A DNA stretch of 64,000 bases from Saprospiraceae bacterium. GTDB taxonomy: Bacteria; Bacteroidota; Bacteroidia; Chitinophagales; Saprospiraceae. The notes below the pieces were generated by a model. The model was not told where the DNA came from, ran no database searches, and saw nothing but the letters and a program-made list of their open reading frames with translations. The translations under genes and the position numbers were made by a program. Below, piece by piece: positions 59,784 through 64,000 of the stretch; position 1 is the first letter of the stretch; each line of letters opens with the position of its first letter. The stretch spans positions 62,001 to 126,000 of the forward strand of contig JAHDDE010000005.1 of the NCBI GenBank assembly GCA_020629515.1, given 5' to 3'.

Positions 59784-60028
59784 TTATACATTGAGATAGT
59801 CACTCTTGGAAAGTCTTTCTGCATGGCAGCTTTGAACAAGCGGTTTACAATAACCTATCCACAATACAATTCTAACGGAGCTAATATTGGATCATTCATA
59901 CAATATTGTAAAATAATTGGTCACTAATTAACCTATTTTTTGATAACATGCGTTATTGATTAGCGTACATCTTGCGAAGAATCTAAATTGTAGGGTAAAT
60001 CTTATTAATTTGGTGGTTCATAAGTTTA

Positions 60029-62620
60029 TTGCGACAGACAATTATCATTAAGCACATGTTAAGAATGAATCAAATTTTAAGTGTTTCGGCAATTATCTTT
60101 TCTCTACTATTCTGTACTAATCTTTTCGGTCAAGACAGATTCGAACGGCTCTATACGACTAATGAAACAGATGTATTATCGAGCTCACTGCATGAAATAG
60201 GAGGTGGTTATCTCATATTAAGTTTAGAAATCAACGAGGATTCAGAAAGGGAGTTTATAAACCTGAGTCGATTAGACCAAAAAGGAAATGTCGATTGGAC
60301 CAAAGAATATGATTATGATATAGAAGAGGATGTGTTTATATCCGAATTAGGAGAAGTAGAATTTCTGTCAGATGGAACTATCGCTTTTTCAGCACTACTA
60401 CAAAAAGACAGTCTAAATCGGTTGATTACAAGAGTGGACGCCAATGGAAATGTGTTATGGACTTTTTTAGCAGGCAATGAAGACGATCAATTAACTACTG
60501 GGTTCAGATCAAATCTCATAGATATGCAGGATGCAGGTATGCTCCATATCACTGCAAATGTGACCGATCAAAGTGATCAAGTTTTCTTTTCTCAGGTTTC
60601 ATTGACCGGAGAACTAATATGGGGTGCATCTTGGGAGCTTAGAGATACCTCAGACAATATAATATCCGCAAATGTTAAAGACGCTATCTATCTTGTGGAT
60701 TCGACCATCTTAATTTTAGGAAATACAAATAGTGAAGACCACCAACTATTCCTAACTAAAATGGATACTATAGGAAATATCCTTTGGAGTAAAAGCTACA
60801 CAGCAAATTTAGGCTCAGGGTTAAATCAATCAGCTTTAAGCTTAGATGAAATGGTGGACAGCACGATCATTGTGTTAGGTACTCAAGTGGGGAGTTCATC
60901 CAGTGCATTGTTACTTAATGTAGACCAAGCGGGTAACTATATTCAGTCAAGGTCTATAGTATCCGTTACTAATAATACTGATCTCATACCTGTTGAAGTA
61001 ACTACATTTAGCGATACAACAATAGCCGTAGCTCTTAAACGATTAGATTTATTAACTAATGAAATAAGACCTATAATAGCTAAAATTGACTTAGATAGCA
61101 ATATCTACTACCAGACGTTATTAAAATCAAGTACGGATCTTAATCCTACGAGAGGTGGACTAATTAGTCCCGATAGTATTAGTCCTGTATTTATTACATC
61201 TTCAACTAGAGTAGATTCTGTAAGATTGAATCCGTACATCATCAAATTAGATCAAGATGGCAACACCAATTGCAATAGTTTTGTCAATCTTAGATACGAT
61301 TCTATATTTTTTGAAGTAGATACATTAGTATGGTCGTCAAGTCCAGAGATTACTTTTGATAGTATTTCAGTCTCTACACGAAATTTTACTGAATTTAATC
61401 CTCCATTACTGACTCTTTCGGATACTACTTTTTGCCCGCAAGATCCAGTGATATATACTTTTGATGCGACTACGAGAGGAGCTACCAGCTACCTGTGGGA
61501 AGATGGTAGTACCGAACCGATAAGAACCGTTACCGAGACTGGCATGTATACGGTCACCGTGATAGTAGGAATCGAAGAGTGCTTTACCCTTTGTGATACA
61601 GGCTCAGTATCTCAATCGGAATTTCCGACTGCCATGATAGAATTAAATGATGCTAATTTCTGCAGCAGCGGAGAATTAGTTTTAACGGTATCATCGAATA
61701 ATGCTATTGTATCTACTCTGTGGTCTACAGGTGATACCGACAGGGATATTATTGTCACTGACTTAACACAATACTCGGTTAATATTGTTGATGATTGTGG
61801 CAATCCAGCCCAAGCTCAGATAGATCTGAGAGGATTCGCCATTAATAACAATCCTTCCTTATCCATATCCACTGATAATCTCTGTGAGGACAATTCTCTA
61901 TTGATAGTGGCTACCGGCCCTGTGGACCCTGCGTTGTTGTCCTGGTCAACTGGAGAAACCATGGTATCAAGTATTAGGGTAACTGAACCAGGAACTTATA
62001 CCGTTGAAAATTTAGAAACATTTTGTCCTGGACAAGGTAGTATAGAGATAGTAGAAGATCAATTCTTATCGGATGTATCTATCGATATATCACAAAGTTG
62101 TGATGCAGGATCAAATACCATTCAACTTGTTGCTGGTGGGATGGGGCCCATCGAAACTTTCACATGGTCCACTGGGGCTAATACAAGTATAATTAATATC
62201 ACCGAACCAGGTACTTATAGTGTAACAGTTACTAATATATGTGGCGATGAATTTTCAAATTCTATAACAATCACTCAAGAGCAAATTGATGATTGTATCA
62301 CTACGCCCCCACCTCCTGTTGGCACAGATTGTATTCAATGGCCTAACGCAATATATCCAAGATCCAATAATGATTTGAATCGATCCTTCGGCCCAGAAGA
62401 TATGAATTGTGGTAATGTCACCATAGAAGGTTATGATCTAAGAATATACAATAGATGGGGCAACATGGTATTTGAATCTAACAATATTGGAGAACGCTGG
62501 AATGGTACTAAGAATAATAATGGTGGGGAGCTTCCCGCAACGACTTATTTTTGGTATGCTTCGTATACCATAGAAGGAGATTCATTTGAATCAGAAGGTG
62601 ATGTTACAGTGATTAGATAG
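60029..62620 (+). CDS. T9SS type-B sorting (CHU_C) secreted protein
   Basis: N-terminal signal after an internal start (MNQILSVSAIIFSLLFCTNLFGQ); several 'W(S/E)TG...GTYTVTV' modules; C-terminus 'YDLRIYNRWGNMVFESNNIGERWNGTKNNNGGELPATTYFWYASY'. Confidence 0.9.
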   Translation: MRQTIIIKHMLRMNQILSVSAIIFSLLFCTNLFGQDRFERLYTTNETDVLSSSLHEIGGGYLILSLEINEDSEREFINLSRLDQKGNVDWTKEYDYDIEEDVFISELGEVEFLSDGTIAFSALLQKDSLNRLITRVDANGNVLWTFLAGNEDDQLTTGFRSNLIDMQDAGMLHITANVTDQSDQVFFSQVSLTGELIWGASWELRDTSDNIISANVKDAIYLVDSTILILGNTNSEDHQLFLTKMDTIGNILWSKSYTANLGSGLNQSALSLDEMVDSTIIVLGTQVGSSSSALLLNVDQAGNYIQSRSIVSVTNNTDLIPVEVTTFSDTTIAVALKRLDLLTNEIRPIIAKIDLDSNIYYQTLLKSSTDLNPTRGGLISPDSISPVFITSSTRVDSVRLNPYIIKLDQDGNTNCNSFVNLRYDSIFFEVDTLVWSSSPEITFDSISVSTRNFTEFNPPLLTLSDTTFCPQDPVIYTFDATTRGATSYLWEDGSTEPIRTVTETGMYTVTVIVGIEECFTLCDTGSVSQSEFPTAMIELNDANFCSSGELVLTVSSNNAIVSTLWSTGDTDRDIIVTDLTQYSVNIVDDCGNPAQAQIDLRGFAINNNPSLSISTDNLCEDNSLLIVATGPVDPALLSWSTGETMVSSIRVTEPGTYTVENLETFCPGQGSIEIVEDQFLSDVSIDISQSCDAGSNTIQLVAGGMGPIETFTWSTGANTSIINITEPGTYSVTVTNICGDEFSNSITITQEQIDDCITTPPPPVGTDCIQWPNAIYPRSNNDLNRSFGPEDMNCGNVTIEGYDLRIYNRWGNMVFESNNIGERWNGTKNNNGGELPATTYFWYASYTIEGDSFESEGDVTVIR

Positions 62621-62661
62621 TCCGATCAGCAGTTATAAAAATAACTTTTGGAAAAGATATC

Positions 62662-63639
62662 ATGTATGATTTAATAATCATTGGTGCAGGGCCTACAGGT
62701 ATCAACATTGCTGTAGAAGCTCAAAAGGCTGGAGTAAAATATATAGTTATAGAAAAAGGAGTATTGGCCAATTCAATCTATAATTTTCCTGCCAATATGA
62801 CTTTCTTTTCTACTTCTAAGAATTTAGAAATCGCTGATATTCCTTTCATATCTCATAGCGACAAACCAACTCGACGTGAAGCTCTTGAATATTATCGACG
62901 TATTGTTGAGAGCTATGAATTAAACATTCATTATTACGAAGAAGTCAAAGGGATTACCCAAGATGGGGCGACCTATGAAGTAAAAAGTTCAAAAGGCAAC
63001 TATAAGGCTAAAAATATAGCGGTTACCACTGGATTTTATGATACACCACGTTTACTTGGTGTACCTGGAGAGCAACTTCCTAAGGTTAAACATTACTATG
63101 ATGAAGTGCATCCATATGTCGGTCAAAAAGTGCTGATCATAGGTGCTGCAAATAGTGCGTGTGATGTAGCACTGGAATGCTGGCAAAAAGGTGCAGCTGA
63201 AGTAACCATGGTCATAAGATCACATGAGATCTACCCAAAAGTTAAGTATTGGATAAAACCCAATATTGAGAATAGAATAAAAGAAGGCGCTATCAAAGCC
63301 CATTTTGAGACAGAAGTGATCAGTATTACTGAAAACCAGGTGACTTTAAAAAATGCTCGAAAAGAGTGGACCATTGAAAATGATTTTGTCTTAGCGATGA
63401 CAGGTTATATGCCTGATTATCAGCTACTGAGACGACTAATGGTTCCTATTAATGATTCAGACGATTCTAAACCTTACTTTAATCCTGAGACACTTGAAAC
63501 TACTCAAAGAGGTATCTATGTAGCTGGAGTAATTAATGCTGGAATGCATACCAGCAAGCTATTTATAGAAAATACGAGGGATCATGGAAAAAGGATAATC
63601 GATCATATCAGATCCAAAAAAGAAAAGGCCGCCAAATAA
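62662..63639 (+). CDS. ypdA: YpdA-like (bacilliredoxin/thioredoxin reductase-type) FAD/NAD(P)-dependent oxidoreductase
   Basis: 'YDLIIIGAGPTGINIAVEAQKAGVKYIVIEKG', 'VLIIGAANSACDVALECWQKGAAEVTMVIR', 'GIYVAGVINAGMHTSKLFIENTRDHGKRI'. Confidence 0.88.
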   Translation: MYDLIIIGAGPTGINIAVEAQKAGVKYIVIEKGVLANSIYNFPANMTFFSTSKNLEIADIPFISHSDKPTRREALEYYRRIVESYELNIHYYEEVKGITQDGATYEVKSSKGNYKAKNIAVTTGFYDTPRLLGVPGEQLPKVKHYYDEVHPYVGQKVLIIGAANSACDVALECWQKGAAEVTMVIRSHEIYPKVKYWIKPNIENRIKEGAIKAHFETEVISITENQVTLKNARKEWTIENDFVLAMTGYMPDYQLLRRLMVPINDSDDSKPYFNPETLETTQRGIYVAGVINAGMHTSKLFIENTRDHGKRIIDHIRSKKEKAAK

Positions 63640-63658
63640 TAGCGGCCTCTAAATTTTT
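63626..63658 (+). terminator. Rho-independent terminator overlapping the end of the YpdA-like gene
   Basis: AGGCCGC-caaataata-GCGGCCT then CTAAATTTTTT; left arm encodes the last codons (KAAK*). Confidence 0.75.
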
Positions 63659-63669
63659 TATGTTAATAC

Positions 63670-63987
63670 CTATTGATTCTTAGCAGTCGGTCTGTTGATA
63701 GCATGATCAATCACAGTTCTCATTCGCTCTCTTTGATCAAAGGTGATTACCTCCCGGATTCTCTCAGCAGTTAAATTACCAGTCTCTGGATCAGCTATAT
63801 CAACATCTCTAATTTGATCATCCATTATATTTTTAATGTAAAAGACCGTCGGATTATTAACGCTGGCTACTGAACAATCATCAGCGATATTGTAACGACC
63901 ACCATCATTGACTCCTCCTGTGCCCCCAAAGGGCCTATAAGTACTACTATAGCTAAAAGTATCATCACAATAATCCTCAGTACACAT
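63670..63987 (-). CDS. Hypothetical protein, C-terminal part (gene runs off the window)
   Basis: Open frame to the window edge; 'TGNLTAERIREVITFDQRERMRTVIDHAIN'. Confidence 0.55.
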   Translation of the reverse strand: MCTEDYCDDTFSYSSTYRPFGGTGGVNDGGRYNIADDCSVASVNNPTVFYIKNIMDDQIRDVDIADPETGNLTAERIREVITFDQRERMRTVIDHAINRPTAKNQ

Positions 63988-64000
63988 ACCTGGTTGATAT

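Noticed and set aside
59855-59870. Single CTATCCACA near-match to a DnaA box
   Set aside because: An isolated 8/9 match is expected by chance and sits far from dnaA.

Overview
AT-rich chromosomal window that looks like Bacteroidota, probably near Saprospiraceae (inference). Evidence: type IX secretion (T9SS) type-A and type-B C-terminal sorting domains, a Lacal_2735-like small protein, a DUF3276/PUR protein and TAnnTTTG-like promoter elements. Most of it is core or housekeeping: dnaA, typA/bipA, folC, msrB, comEC, crtY, an nhaC-type antiporter, a trmN6-like gene, a UbiB/ABC1 kinase, a YpdA-like reductase and a photolyase/cryptochrome. I saw no rRNA, tRNA, CRISPR, transposase or phage module. 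Main points for follow-up: (1) a same-strand cluster at 31.3-38.4 kb with a nitrate/taurine-type ABC importer whose solute-binding protein is membrane-anchored and fused to an OmpA peptidoglycan-binding domain, next to two coiled-coil proteins, an IPTL-CTERM protein and a His-rich polytopic membrane protein; (2) a secreted HYR/thrombospondin-3-like gene whose signal peptide is cut from the mature domain by one in-frame TAA (31250-31252), which the ORF track hides; (3) a truncated Old Yellow Enzyme-like fragment at 59.5-59.8 kb with a possible N-terminal remnant in another frame; (4) a divergent comEC/helix-hairpin-helix and OmpA/helix-hairpin-helix locus that may serve DNA uptake; (5) two sub-60-aa genes missing from the ORF track (Lacal_2735-like and YqaE/Pmp3-like). 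All family names come from reading translations by eye; no database search was run.
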